Assembly: GCF_017309955.1 (NCBI RefSeq)
Contig: NZ_CP021247.1
Location: forward strand, 3,497,001 to 3,561,000
Length of the DNA: 64,000 nucleotides
Source of the DNA: Novosphingobium sp. KA1
GTDB lineage: Bacteria; Pseudomonadota; Alphaproteobacteria; Sphingomonadales; Sphingomonadaceae
Direction: 5' to 3'
This document shows positions 41,253 through 49,731 of this stretch, in pieces (the stretch's first letter is position 1; every line of letters begins with the position of its first letter). The translations under genes were made by a program, and so were the position numbers. The notes under the pieces were generated by a model. That model did no database searches. It was not told the DNA's origin and saw nothing but the letters and a program-made list of their open reading frames with translations.

Positions 41253-42441
41253 GGGTTCAGCGCGCGGCCCGGCGATCCCGCTGGCTCGCTGGGCCGACCG
41301 GCAACTGGATGCGCTCGCCCGCGATTTCGGCCTGCCCCGTCTTTCCGGCTCGACCCTGCTGGGCGAACGCGCCGCCCATGGCCGCTATCGCATCGCCGGA
41401 AAGGTCTCCGCAGGGCTTGGCGGCAGCCGCCTGCTACCGACGCGTGACGGCAACTGGTTTGCCCTCACGCTGATCCGCGAGATCGACCGCGACCTCCTGC
41501 CCGCACTGTTCGGCGATGCCGACCTCGACGCGGGCGACCCTGCCGCGATTGCTGCGGCCGTGCGGCGCAGCGACGGCGCTGCGCTGCTCGAAACCGGACG
41601 GCTGCTGGGGCTGCCGGTAGCCCTGCTCGACGAACAGCCGGTCTCGCCTGCCATCGAGGTGATCGCGCGCGGCCCGCACCGCGACAGGGCCCCCGGCCAT
41701 CGCCCCCTGGTGATCGACATGTCCGCCATCTGGGCCGGGCCGCTCGCCGGGCACCTGCTCTGGCAGGCGGGAATGGAGGTGGTGAAAGTCGAAAGCCGCT
41801 CCCGCCCCGACCTCATCCGCCGCGACGATCCGGCAACTTTCGATCTCATCAACCAGGGCAAGGCCAGCGTGCTGGTCGACTTTGCCAGCGACGCCGAAAA
41901 GGCCCGGCTGGTCGCCCTCATCCGCCGCGCCGACGTCGTCATCGAGAGTGCGCGCCCGCGCGCCCTGCGGCATCTCGGGATCGACGCGCAGGCGCTGGTG
42001 GGCGAAGTGCCGGGGCTGGTGTGGCTGTCCGTCACCGGCCATGGCGCCAGCGGGGAAGCGGCCAACTGGGTGGGCATCGGCAATGACTGCGGCGTTGCCG
42101 GGGGCCTCTCCCGCGCGCTGGCGCAAGCCTGCGGGACGCCCGGCTACGTCGGCGACGCCATCGCCGACCCGCTCACCGGGATCATCGGCGCGGGCGCGGT
42201 GCTGCACGCCTTGCGCCGCGGGGAGGCGCAGCGCATCGGCCTGTCGATGAGCGCGATAACCGCCATGGCACTGGCCGAGGAACGCGCCTTCGACGCGCCG
42301 CGGCTCGAAGCGGAACTGCGCGCCTGGGGCACTGCGCCCGGACGCCCCTTCCCGGCGCTGCAGCGCCGCGCCCTGCGCGCCCCCGTACGCCCGCTCGGCG
42401 CCGACACCGCAGGCTATCTGCCCGCGCTTGCGCCATGCTGA
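41242..42441 (+). CDS. CaiB/BaiF-type CoA-transferase with permuted domain order
   Basis: A 399-residue protein. The hallmark first strand of the family (LVIDMSAIWAGPLAGHLLWQAGMEVVKVES) occurs only at about residue 155. Before it is a segment (SAGLGGSRLLPTRDGNWFALTL...LLETGRLLGLPVALLDEQP) that resembles the part normally near the C-terminus, where DG.W..L.......L...LG and a GVP.GP loop are found. The likely nucleophile D282 (GNDCGVAGGL) is kept. This suggests a circular permutation. Start is TTG 41242 with AAGGAC upstream, inside the ligase gene's end; there is no ATG or GTG that fits. Overlaps the next gene by seven bases. Confidence 0.85.
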   Translation: MPTEGSARGPAIPLARWADRQLDALARDFGLPRLSGSTLLGERAAHGRYRIAGKVSAGLGGSRLLPTRDGNWFALTLIREIDRDLLPALFGDADLDAGDPAAIAAAVRRSDGAALLETGRLLGLPVALLDEQPVSPAIEVIARGPHRDRAPGHRPLVIDMSAIWAGPLAGHLLWQAGMEVVKVESRSRPDLIRRDDPATFDLINQGKASVLVDFASDAEKARLVALIRRADVVIESARPRALRHLGIDAQALVGEVPGLVWLSVTGHGASGEAANWVGIGNDCGVAGGLSRALAQACGTPGYVGDAIADPLTGIIGAGAVLHALRRGEAQRIGLSMSAITAMALAEERAFDAPRLEAELRAWGTAPGRPFPALQRRALRAPVRPLGADTAGYLPALAPC

Positions 42442-43862
42442 TCCGCGGCGCCGCCATCCACCGGCACGGCACCGGCGACCTGCGCATCGACGGCGGTATC
42501 ATCGCCGCCATCGGCGATCTCGCCCCGCGCCCGGGCGAAGCGGTTGTCGAGGCGCGCGGCGGTGCCTTGCTGCCCGGCCTGCACGATCATCACATCCACC
42601 TGGCGGCGCTCGCGGTGCGTGCGGCCTCGGTCGAATGCGGCCCGCCCGCGATTCGGGACCGCGATGACCTCGCCCGCGCCCTCTCGCGTCCCGGCACCGG
42701 CTGGCTTCGCGGTTTCGGGCTCTGCGAAAGCGTGCTGGACGGCGAATTGCCCGATGCGGCGGCGCTCGATCGCATGGTGCCGGATCGCCCTGTCCGCCTG
42801 CAACATCGCACCGGCCGCATGTGGCTGCTGAACAGCGCCGCGCTGGACGCCTTGCTGGCGTCGAACACCCCGCCGCCCGGGCTTGAGCGGATCGGCGGCC
42901 GTTTCACCGGCCGCCTGTTCGACGAGGATGCCTGGCTGCAAGGCGCGCTGGCCGCCGCGCCGCCGGGCTTTGCGGCAATCAGCCACGATCTCGCGCGTTT
43001 CGGGCTCACCGGCGTGACCGATATGTCCCCCCGCAACGACCCGCTGATCGCGCACCATTTTGCCTGCGAAATCAGCGCCGGACAGCTTTCGCAGAGGCTC
43101 GTAGTGGCGGGCGGGCTGTCGCTGGCGGATGCGCCCTGCAGCGGCTGGCGGCTGGGGCCTGCAAAGCTCCACCTGCACGAAGCCGCATTGCCCGACTTCG
43201 ACGCGGCATGCGCCTGGATCGCCCAGGCCCACGCCCAGGGACGCGGCGTTGCCGTGCACTGCGTGACCGAAGTGGAACTGGTCTTCACGCTGGCCCTGTT
43301 CGAAACCGCGGGTGCCCGGCGAGGCGACCGGATCGAACATGCCTCGATCGTTCCCGCCGATCTCGCGGCGCGCATGGCCGCGCTGGACCTGCAGGCCTGC
43401 GTGCAGCCGCACTTCGTTCACCGGAACGGCGATCGCTACTTGCGCGACGTCGAGCCGCATCACCACAAGAACCTCTACCGGCTGGCCTCGCTGCGGCGGG
43501 CGGGCATCACGCTGGCGGGGGGAAGCGACGCGCCTTACGGCAGCGGCGATCCCTGGCAGGCGATCCGCGCCGCCGTGCTGCGCAGCACGCTTGCAGGCAC
43601 CCCCTTCACGCCGGACGAGGCGCTCTCTCCCGAGGACGCGCTGGCACTCTACCTCGCCGATCCGATGGACCTTTCCCGCCAGCGACAGGTGACCGTGGGC
43701 GAAGCCGCCGACCTGTGCCTGCTCGGCCGCCCCTGGCACGAGGCCCGCACGCGGCTGAGCAGCGCGGACGTCCGCCTCACGGTCGTGTCAGGCCGGATCG
43801 TCCACCAGAGCGTCGACGAGCCCCCATTCGAGCGCCTCGCGCGCTGCGAAACGCCGGCCTGA
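42435..43862 (+). CDS. Amidohydrolase, YtcJ-like (amidohydro_3)
   Basis: A 475-residue metal-dependent hydrolase with a composite beta-sandwich and TIM barrel. LPGLHDHHIHLAAL holds the first metal histidines, VAVHCVTE and DRIEHASIVP the next two, and LAGGSDAPYGSGDPW the catalytic aspartate. The YtcJ-like group contains N-acyl and cyclic-amide hydrolases of mostly unknown substrate. Here it may open a ring or remove an acyl group before or after CoA activation. It overlaps the CoA-transferase by seven bases, and its last 75 bases are also the 3' end of the convergent hydratase gene. Confidence 0.9.
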   Translation: MLIRGAAIHRHGTGDLRIDGGIIAAIGDLAPRPGEAVVEARGGALLPGLHDHHIHLAALAVRAASVECGPPAIRDRDDLARALSRPGTGWLRGFGLCESVLDGELPDAAALDRMVPDRPVRLQHRTGRMWLLNSAALDALLASNTPPPGLERIGGRFTGRLFDEDAWLQGALAAAPPGFAAISHDLARFGLTGVTDMSPRNDPLIAHHFACEISAGQLSQRLVVAGGLSLADAPCSGWRLGPAKLHLHEAALPDFDAACAWIAQAHAQGRGVAVHCVTEVELVFTLALFETAGARRGDRIEHASIVPADLAARMAALDLQACVQPHFVHRNGDRYLRDVEPHHHKNLYRLASLRRAGITLAGGSDAPYGSGDPWQAIRAAVLRSTLAGTPFTPDEALSPEDALALYLADPMDLSRQRQVTVGEAADLCLLGRPWHEARTRLSSADVRLTVVSGRIVHQSVDEPPFERLARCETPA

Positions 43863-44744
43863 CAGGATCATCAGCAAGGCGCGCTGCCGCCCGATCCGGC
43901 GGCTGAGCGAGACGCAGCCGCCCGCCCCCGGAAGAATGCCCATCGCCAGTTCGGGAAGCTGGAACCACGAACGCCGCGTCGCCGCGACATGGGCGGCAAA
44001 CGCCGCGATCTCCAGCCCCGCGCCGATGCAGGCCCCGTCGATCCGGACTTCGAAACGGTCGCGGCAGCGGGCCGCCTCCCTGGCCGGAAGGGTCAGCCCG
44101 CGAAGGCGATGGGCCTCGGCAGGATCGCGGGTCGTGCCGAACTCGCCAAGATCCGCGCCAAGGCAGAAGGCCTTGCCATTGCCCCGCAGCACGATGCGGG
44201 AAATGCTCCTGTCGATGCCCGCGAGCACGAAAGCCTCGCGCAGTTCGTCGCGCATGGTGCGGTCGATGGCGTTGCCCGCGGCGGGACGATCGAGCGTCAC
44301 CGTCAGCACGTCGCCGCCGCGCGCCAGCACGACCCGCCCCGCCGCGGCCGGACTGTCCGGGGTGACCCGCGCGCCGATCCAGCGGCGATGCGCCTCGCTG
44401 CCCTGCAAGGTTGCATAGGCAAGCGATTCCGCCGTCAGCCCGTCATCGATCGAAAGCGACGGGAGAAGCCGCAGCAACTGGGCGACGACGGCCGCGGCGA
44501 GCGGCTGGGCCGAGGCGGCATCCACCAGCTGCGCCGCATCGAAGCGCGGTTCGAGACAGGCATCGAGCCGCGATGCCAGCGGATGCTCGCGTGCGCCGAT
44601 CCCGATCACCGGACATGGCGGCAGGAGCATGTCCGGCAGGTCCCCGGCTTCGCGCGTCAGATCTACAAAAGCGATCGGCGCGCCGGACTGCACCGCCGAA
44701 TCGTACAGCCCGGCTCCGGCGAATGTCAGTCCCTCCACCTGCAT
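43788..44744 (-). CDS. Enoyl-CoA hydratase/isomerase family protein
   Basis: About 318 residues. The crotonase core lies in the C-terminal two thirds: VLTVTLDRPAAGNAIDR, AFCLGADLGEFG (oxyanion hole), GACIGAGLEIAAF and QLPELAMGILPGAGG. Both catalytic glutamate positions (GLE, PEL) are kept. The first ~140 residues (FVDLTREAGDLPDMLLPPCPVIGIGAREHPL...) are an extra domain that looks like an eroded crotonase half; I recall such long forms in actinobacterial clusters. The start is uncertain (ATG 44744 or GTG 44738; a GAGG lies directly before the ATG). Convergent with the amidohydrolase gene, overlapping it by 75 bases. Confidence 0.85.
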   Translation of the reverse strand: MQVEGLTFAGAGLYDSAVQSGAPIAFVDLTREAGDLPDMLLPPCPVIGIGAREHPLASRLDACLEPRFDAAQLVDAASAQPLAAAVVAQLLRLLPSLSIDDGLTAESLAYATLQGSEAHRRWIGARVTPDSPAAAGRVVLARGGDVLTVTLDRPAAGNAIDRTMRDELREAFVLAGIDRSISRIVLRGNGKAFCLGADLGEFGTTRDPAEAHRLRGLTLPAREAARCRDRFEVRIDGACIGAGLEIAAFAAHVAATRRSWFQLPELAMGILPGAGGCVSLSRRIGRQRALLMILSGRRFAAREALEWGLVDALVDDPA

Positions 44745-45062
44745 CCTCGAACTTTTCCCTCCCGCACAAATACCTGGTCGCACCGGAGCATGACGAGCAT
44801 TGCGCGTCATGACCAGCCTGCCCCGCCGCAAACACGGCTCGGCGATGCGCCGATCGCCGGAAACCGCCGGAAGCTGCGGGATTTCGCGATATTTCGAGAG
44901 AGCGCCCCTGCGCGCAACTTATCGTCTGCGCGAAGCCCCTTGCGGCTTTCCAAAAGCAATGATAACCAAGCTTAGCAAAAAACGAGTCAGACTCAGTTTT
45001 CAGGGATCCGACTCGGGAGAGAAGTGAGTTCATCACACCACACTTGAGGGAGGAGAGACCTC
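44745..45062 (+). promoter_or_regulatory. Divergent region upstream of the IclR-type regulator
   Basis: 318 bases without a gene. From about 44960 it becomes AT-rich (CAATGATAACC..., CTTAGCAAAAAACG), a probable promoter. GAGTCAGACTC at 44984-44994 is a perfect 5-bp dyad, and a GACTCG at 45010-45015 repeats its half-site inverted. These may be IclR-family binding sites. GGAGGAGAG precedes the ATG at 45063. Confidence 0.45.
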
Positions 45063-45866
45063 ATGCCTGGAAAGACCACGTCATCGAACAAGGCCAAGAT
45101 CGCACGCCGCGTGATCGAAGTGCTCGAATATTTCGACGATGCGCACCGTGAAGCCACCGTCATGGACATCGTGCGCCGCTACAACCGCCCGCAGTCGAGC
45201 ACGTCGGAACTGCTCTCCAGCCTGGTCGAGCTCGGCCTGCTTCACAAGGACCCTTACTCGCGCGCCTACAGCCTGACGCCGCGCGCCGCGCTGATCGGCA
45301 CCTCGGGCCAGCCCGAGCTGGTGCGCGACGGCCGCATCGTGCGCCTGATGGACCGCCTGGTCGCCCAGACCGGCCTTTCGGTCGCGCTCCATGCCATGGT
45401 CGGGCTCGACGTCCAGATCGTCAACTGGCGCCACGGCCCGCGCGCCCTTGCCGCCACGCGGGAGCTTTCGGGCGGCATCAAGGAACCGCTGGCCCAGAAC
45501 GCCGCTGGCCTGCTGATGCTCTCGACCGTGGCCCGCCAGCGCTGCGAAGGCATGGTGCGCCGCCTCAATGCCGAAGCCAGCGAACTCAACAAGTTCGCCT
45601 TTGCCGACATGATGGCCCGCATCGATAGCTGCCGCGATCCGCGTTACGTGTTCGGCCCGGCGGGCTTCGGCAGCGGCGCGGAATCGCTCTGCGGCCTTGT
45701 CCCGCGCCAGCCCGACGGCCACCCGCTCGTCATCAGCCTGATCTACGGCAAGGACGACAAGGTGAACCCGGAAGCCCTGCTCCAGTCGCTCAGCGACGCG
45801 ATGCGCAAGTGCCTGCCGGATCCCGTCGTGATCGCCGAACCGGAACAACTGCCCCACGCAGCCTGA
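45063..45866 (+). CDS. IclR-type transcriptional regulator
   Basis: A 267-residue regulator. The N-terminal winged HTH (about residues 10-75: IARRVIEVLEYFDDAHREATVMDIVRRYNRPQSSTSELLSSLVELGLLHKD) is IclR-like. The C-terminal half is a GAF-like effector domain (LMDRLVAQTGLSVALHAMVGLDVQIV...), more diverged than in classic IclR. It probably senses a pathway intermediate and controls the flanking hydratase or amidohydrolase genes. Strong ribosome-binding site and its own terminator. Confidence 0.88.
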   Translation: MPGKTTSSNKAKIARRVIEVLEYFDDAHREATVMDIVRRYNRPQSSTSELLSSLVELGLLHKDPYSRAYSLTPRAALIGTSGQPELVRDGRIVRLMDRLVAQTGLSVALHAMVGLDVQIVNWRHGPRALAATRELSGGIKEPLAQNAAGLLMLSTVARQRCEGMVRRLNAEASELNKFAFADMMARIDSCRDPRYVFGPAGFGSGAESLCGLVPRQPDGHPLVISLIYGKDDKVNPEALLQSLSDAMRKCLPDPVVIAEPEQLPHAA

Positions 45867-45884
45867 CCGGGCACAGCCACCCGA

Positions 45885-45920
45885 AAAGGCCCCGCGAGTA
45901 CGCTCGCGGGGCCTTTCTGC
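45885..45920. terminator. Bidirectional terminator between IclR and amidohydrolase genes
   Basis: A perfect 14-bp stem (45885-45898 with 45903-45916, TACG loop) with a TTT tail on the plus strand and TTTT on the minus strand, placed 18 bases after the IclR stop and 19 before the convergent stop at 45936. Confidence 0.85.
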
Positions 45921-45935
45921 TTTTACCGGCGGCGA

Positions 45936-47276
45936 TCAGGCCTCCTGCCGGTGCATGCGCGCGGTGCGGTCGGTATCTTCGTGGCGCATGAACATCTTCA
46001 TGATGTCGCCCGAAGTGACCGGCCGGGTATCCCCCTCCTCCACCGGACGTTCACCGGCGGAAGACTTGGCGCTGGTATCGACGCCTTCCGCCTTCGCCCG
46101 CTGCCGCAGCGCGCCGACGGTCAGCTCGGCGCGGGCATGGTGCCGGAAGGGATCGAACCGGAACCAGCGCATCGCATTCCCGTGCGTGATCTTGTCGATC
46201 TGCGTTTCGGTCAGGTGCTTGATCGAAGGCCAGAGATGCTCGGGCACTTCCGGCCAGAGCGTGTCGGAATGCGGATAGTCGCACTCGTAGGCGATGTTGT
46301 CCTCGCCGATGAACTGGATGTTCTGGAGGCCGAAGGCATCGTCGATGAAGCAGTTGAGGAAATGCCGCCTGAACATCTCGCTGGGCTTCATTTTCTGGAA
46401 GCGCGAGTTGGTCCAGGCCTTGTGCCGCCAGTTCGAGAAGTCCGCCCGCTCCGTGAAGTAGGGCACCCAGCCGATCGAACCTTCCGACAGCGCGATGCGC
46501 ATGTCCGGATACCGGTGCAGCGCCTCCAGCTGGAGCCAGTCCGAGGCGGCATAGGCGATCGACATCGGCATCGTCGAGATCCACGCCTCGATCGGCGTTT
46601 CCATCGAGGCATGGGGCGCCGGATTGCCGCCGCCGATGTGCAGGCAGATCGTCATGTCGAGATCGTTGATCGCCTTGTAGAACGGGTCCCAATAGGCGTT
46701 GTGGATGCTCGGCAGGCCCTGGCAGGTGGGGTTCTCGCTGATCGAGACGGTGTGGCAGCCCTTGGCGGAGACGCGCTTCAGCTCGGCGATGGTCGCGTCC
46801 ATGTCCCAGGTCGGCAGGATCGCGCAGGGAATGAAGCGCCCCGGATAGGCGCCGCACCATTCGTCGATATGCCAGTCGTTGTAGGCGCTGACGTGGACTT
46901 TCGCGAGATCGCGGTCGGGCACGCGGTGAAGGCGGCCACCGGCGAAGTCGAACACCGAGCCGAAGTTGAGCGAGGCGGCGATGCCGTTGACGTCCATGTC
47001 CTTGATACGCTCGTGCACGTCATAACAACCGGCGCGCAGCTGATCGAGCGAGGTCGGCTCCATGCCGTATTCCTCGAAAGGACGGCCGACCACGGCGTTG
47101 AGGCCCACCGAAGGGAACTTCTGGCCCTGGTAGACCCACAAGTCCTTGCCGTTCTCGTCCTGGATCAGCCTGGGCGCGGATTCCAGCGCAGCGCCGGAAA
47201 GATGGTTCCGGAACAGGTCGGGCGGCTCGCTGATGTGATCGTCGACGCTGATCAGCACCATGTCGTTCATTTCCAT
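45936..47276 (-). CDS. Amidohydrolase family protein (amidohydro_2)
   Basis: A 446-residue TIM-barrel hydrolase or decarboxylase of the amidohydrolase-2 group. The N-terminal metal motif reads SVDDHISEP (D.H instead of HxH, common in this branch), followed by CLHIGGGNP (metal His), ALSEGSIGWVPYF and YECDYPHSDTLWP (catalytic Asp). Members include ACMSD-like decarboxylases and hydrolases acting on ring-cleavage products; the exact reaction is open. The last ~60 residues are a charged tail. Divergent from the fused acyl-CoA dehydrogenase with 218 bases between. Confidence 0.9.
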   Translation of the reverse strand: MEMNDMVLISVDDHISEPPDLFRNHLSGAALESAPRLIQDENGKDLWVYQGQKFPSVGLNAVVGRPFEEYGMEPTSLDQLRAGCYDVHERIKDMDVNGIAASLNFGSVFDFAGGRLHRVPDRDLAKVHVSAYNDWHIDEWCGAYPGRFIPCAILPTWDMDATIAELKRVSAKGCHTVSISENPTCQGLPSIHNAYWDPFYKAINDLDMTICLHIGGGNPAPHASMETPIEAWISTMPMSIAYAASDWLQLEALHRYPDMRIALSEGSIGWVPYFTERADFSNWRHKAWTNSRFQKMKPSEMFRRHFLNCFIDDAFGLQNIQFIGEDNIAYECDYPHSDTLWPEVPEHLWPSIKHLTETQIDKITHGNAMRWFRFDPFRHHARAELTVGALRQRAKAEGVDTSAKSSAGERPVEEGDTRPVTSGDIMKMFMRHEDTDRTARMHRQEA

Positions 47277-47494
47277 GTCGGCACTCCCATCCGTTGCCGG
47301 GCCGGACGGTCCCCGGCGGGCGCATCGTTCGTGGCGCCTTGGACCGGGACGCTACGCCTCCCCTCCCGGCCCTGCCAGCGGCGACGCCGAGCTATCGCGC
47401 CCGCGATTGCGTACCGGAGGCGATTGAACGGGGCGGCGAGGTATGATGTTGACGAGGAAACACGAAAACCAAGAACCCCCGGGGAAAGCCTGAA

Positions 47495-49705
47495 ATGAAC
47501 TTCGACCTCACCGATGAACAGGTCATGATGCGCGATACGTTCGCGCGCTTCCTCGACGAGAATTCGAGCATGGCACGCGTGCGCAAGGCGCAGGAAAGCG
47601 GCGGTTTCGACCACGCCCTGTGGACCGGCCTTGCCGAGCTTGGCGCCTTTGCCATGCGCGTTCCCGAAGAGGCCGACGGCATGGGCCTTGGCCTGTTCGA
47701 TGCCGGCCTGCTGATGGAGGAAGCCGGTCGCACGCTCGCCTCCGGCCCGCTGGCCGAAGCGCTGGTGGCCACCCGCCTGCTCGGCCTGCTGGGCGGTCAG
47801 GAAGACCTGCTGGCCGCAGCGCTCGGCGGCGAGGCCGTCGTCACCATTGCCATGCAGGACGTGGCCGAATTCCCCCGGCAATGGGTCGCGGGCGGCCTCG
47901 TGGCCGATGCGGTCGCCGCACGCAGGGGTAACGAGGTGGTGCTGGTCACGGTGCCCGCCGAAGCGCGGATCGCGGAGCCGACGCTTGCCACCACGGCGAT
48001 TGCGGAGCTTGATCTCGGTGCCTTGCCGACAACCGTTCTGGCCAGCGGCAAAGACGCGCTGGCGCTCTTCGCAGCCGGGCGCGAGGAATGGAAGGTGCTG
48101 ATGGCGCTGGCGCTGTCCGGCCTTGCCCGTGCCGCGCTGACGATGGCGGCGGACTATGCCGGGGAACGCAAGGCCTTCGGCGTGTTCATCGGCACGTTCC
48201 AGGCGCTCTCGCACCCGATGGCGGACCTGATCTGCGAAATCGATTCCGCCAAGTTCCTTGCCTGGCAGGCGATGCGCGCGATCGCCGATGGCGATGCGGC
48301 GGCAGGAGCCCAGGTTTCGCTATCGGCATGGTACGCCGCCGGCGCCGCAGGACGCACCGTGCGCCACGCCGTGCAGACCTTCGGCGGCATCGGCCTCACC
48401 ACCGAGCATGACGTCCACCTCTACAACTTGCGCGCCAAGGCCTGGCCGCTGGTGGCCGGCGATCCCGAGGACTGGCTCGCCGAAGCCGGTCGCCGCCTCT
48501 ACGCGGGCGAGCAGGCCAGCCTGCCCGATGTCGGCGACGTCCCCGTCGAGTTCGATCTGGGCGAGGATGCCCGCGCGATCCAGCAGGAAATCCGCGAATT
48601 CTTCGCCAGGAACGTCACCGACGAACAGCGCGAGAAGTTCCACTTTTCGTGGGAAGGCCATAACCCGGTCATCCACAAGCAGCTGGTCGAGGCGAACCTT
48701 GCCTACCTCCAGCTTCCCAAGGACGTCGGCGGGCGCAGCCTCAGCCCCTACGCCGTCACTGCCGCGCGCTCGGCCTTCGAGGAGGAGGGCTGGAGCAACC
48801 CGGTCGCCAATGTCTCGCAGATGGTCGCCCTCATCATGCACCGCTTCGGCAGCGAGGACCTGAAGCGCGACGTGCTGTCCCGAGTGATGGCGGGCGAGGC
48901 GATCTGCTCGCTCGGCTATTCGGAACCGGGCTGCGGTTCGGACGTCTTTGCCGCGCAGTGCAAGGCGACCCAGCTTGAGGACGGGTCGTGGCGGATCGAC
49001 GGCACCAAGATGTGGACCAGCGGCGCCAACCTGACCGACTATGTGCTGATGCTCTGCCGCACCGACCCGGACGCGCCCAAGCACAAGGGGCTCACCATGT
49101 TCATCGTGCCGCTCAAGGCCGAAGGCGTCACCGTGCAGGGCGTCCACACTTTCATGGACGAGCGCACCAACATCACCTTCTACGACAACGTGCGCATCCC
49201 CGACAGCTGGCGCCTGGGCGAGATCAACGCGGGCGGGCGGACCATGGCGGCCAGCCTCGAACTCGAACACGGCGGCGGCTTTGCGAAAGTGCAGCGCGCG
49301 ATGCTGGAGAACGCGGTGGAACTCTGCGAGGAAATCCCCGTGGCTGGCGGCGGCAGGCTGATCGAAACGGCCAAGGCGCAGGCGCGGCTGGCGCGCACTT
49401 ACGCCAATGTGCTGGCCTCCGAACTGATCGCCTATCGCGCCAACTGGACGCAGGTCCACGGCAAAGGCAACGGTGCCTACGGCCCGATGGCGAAGATGTT
49501 CTCGTCCGAACTGTTCATCACCGATTCCCGCGACCTGCTCGACCTGACGGCGCCCTACTCGCTGTCCAAGCGCAAGGGCGCGGCCAATGCCATCAACCTC
49601 GCCTATCGCCATGCCCACGGGACGACCATTTACGGCGGCACCAGCCAGGTGCACCGTTCGATGATCGCCGAAAAGGGCCTCGGCCTGCCGCGGTCCCGCA
49701 ATTGA
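47495..49705 (+). CDS. Fused double-domain acyl-CoA dehydrogenase
   Basis: A 736-residue protein made of two acyl-CoA dehydrogenase units: about 1-330 (FDLTDEQVMMRDTFARFL... to HAVQTFGGIGLTTEHDVHLYNLRAKAW) and about 360-736 (EIREFFARNVTDEQREKF... to the C-terminus). The FAD-binding segments CSLGYSEPGCGSD and KMWTSGAN are in the second unit only. The C-terminal YEGTSQ motif, where many of these enzymes keep the catalytic Glu, reads YGGTSQ (residues 713-717), so a base must come from elsewhere. The design recalls two-gene alpha2beta2 dehydrogenases of steroid side-chain degradation joined into one chain. The hydratase gene follows after 26 bases. Confidence 0.93.
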   Translation: MNFDLTDEQVMMRDTFARFLDENSSMARVRKAQESGGFDHALWTGLAELGAFAMRVPEEADGMGLGLFDAGLLMEEAGRTLASGPLAEALVATRLLGLLGGQEDLLAAALGGEAVVTIAMQDVAEFPRQWVAGGLVADAVAARRGNEVVLVTVPAEARIAEPTLATTAIAELDLGALPTTVLASGKDALALFAAGREEWKVLMALALSGLARAALTMAADYAGERKAFGVFIGTFQALSHPMADLICEIDSAKFLAWQAMRAIADGDAAAGAQVSLSAWYAAGAAGRTVRHAVQTFGGIGLTTEHDVHLYNLRAKAWPLVAGDPEDWLAEAGRRLYAGEQASLPDVGDVPVEFDLGEDARAIQQEIREFFARNVTDEQREKFHFSWEGHNPVIHKQLVEANLAYLQLPKDVGGRSLSPYAVTAARSAFEEEGWSNPVANVSQMVALIMHRFGSEDLKRDVLSRVMAGEAICSLGYSEPGCGSDVFAAQCKATQLEDGSWRIDGTKMWTSGANLTDYVLMLCRTDPDAPKHKGLTMFIVPLKAEGVTVQGVHTFMDERTNITFYDNVRIPDSWRLGEINAGGRTMAASLELEHGGGFAKVQRAMLENAVELCEEIPVAGGGRLIETAKAQARLARTYANVLASELIAYRANWTQVHGKGNGAYGPMAKMFSSELFITDSRDLLDLTAPYSLSKRKGAANAINLAYRHAHGTTIYGGTSQVHRSMIAEKGLGLPRSRN

Positions 49706-49731
49706 GGCGCGCAACGGAGGGGGAGAATACG

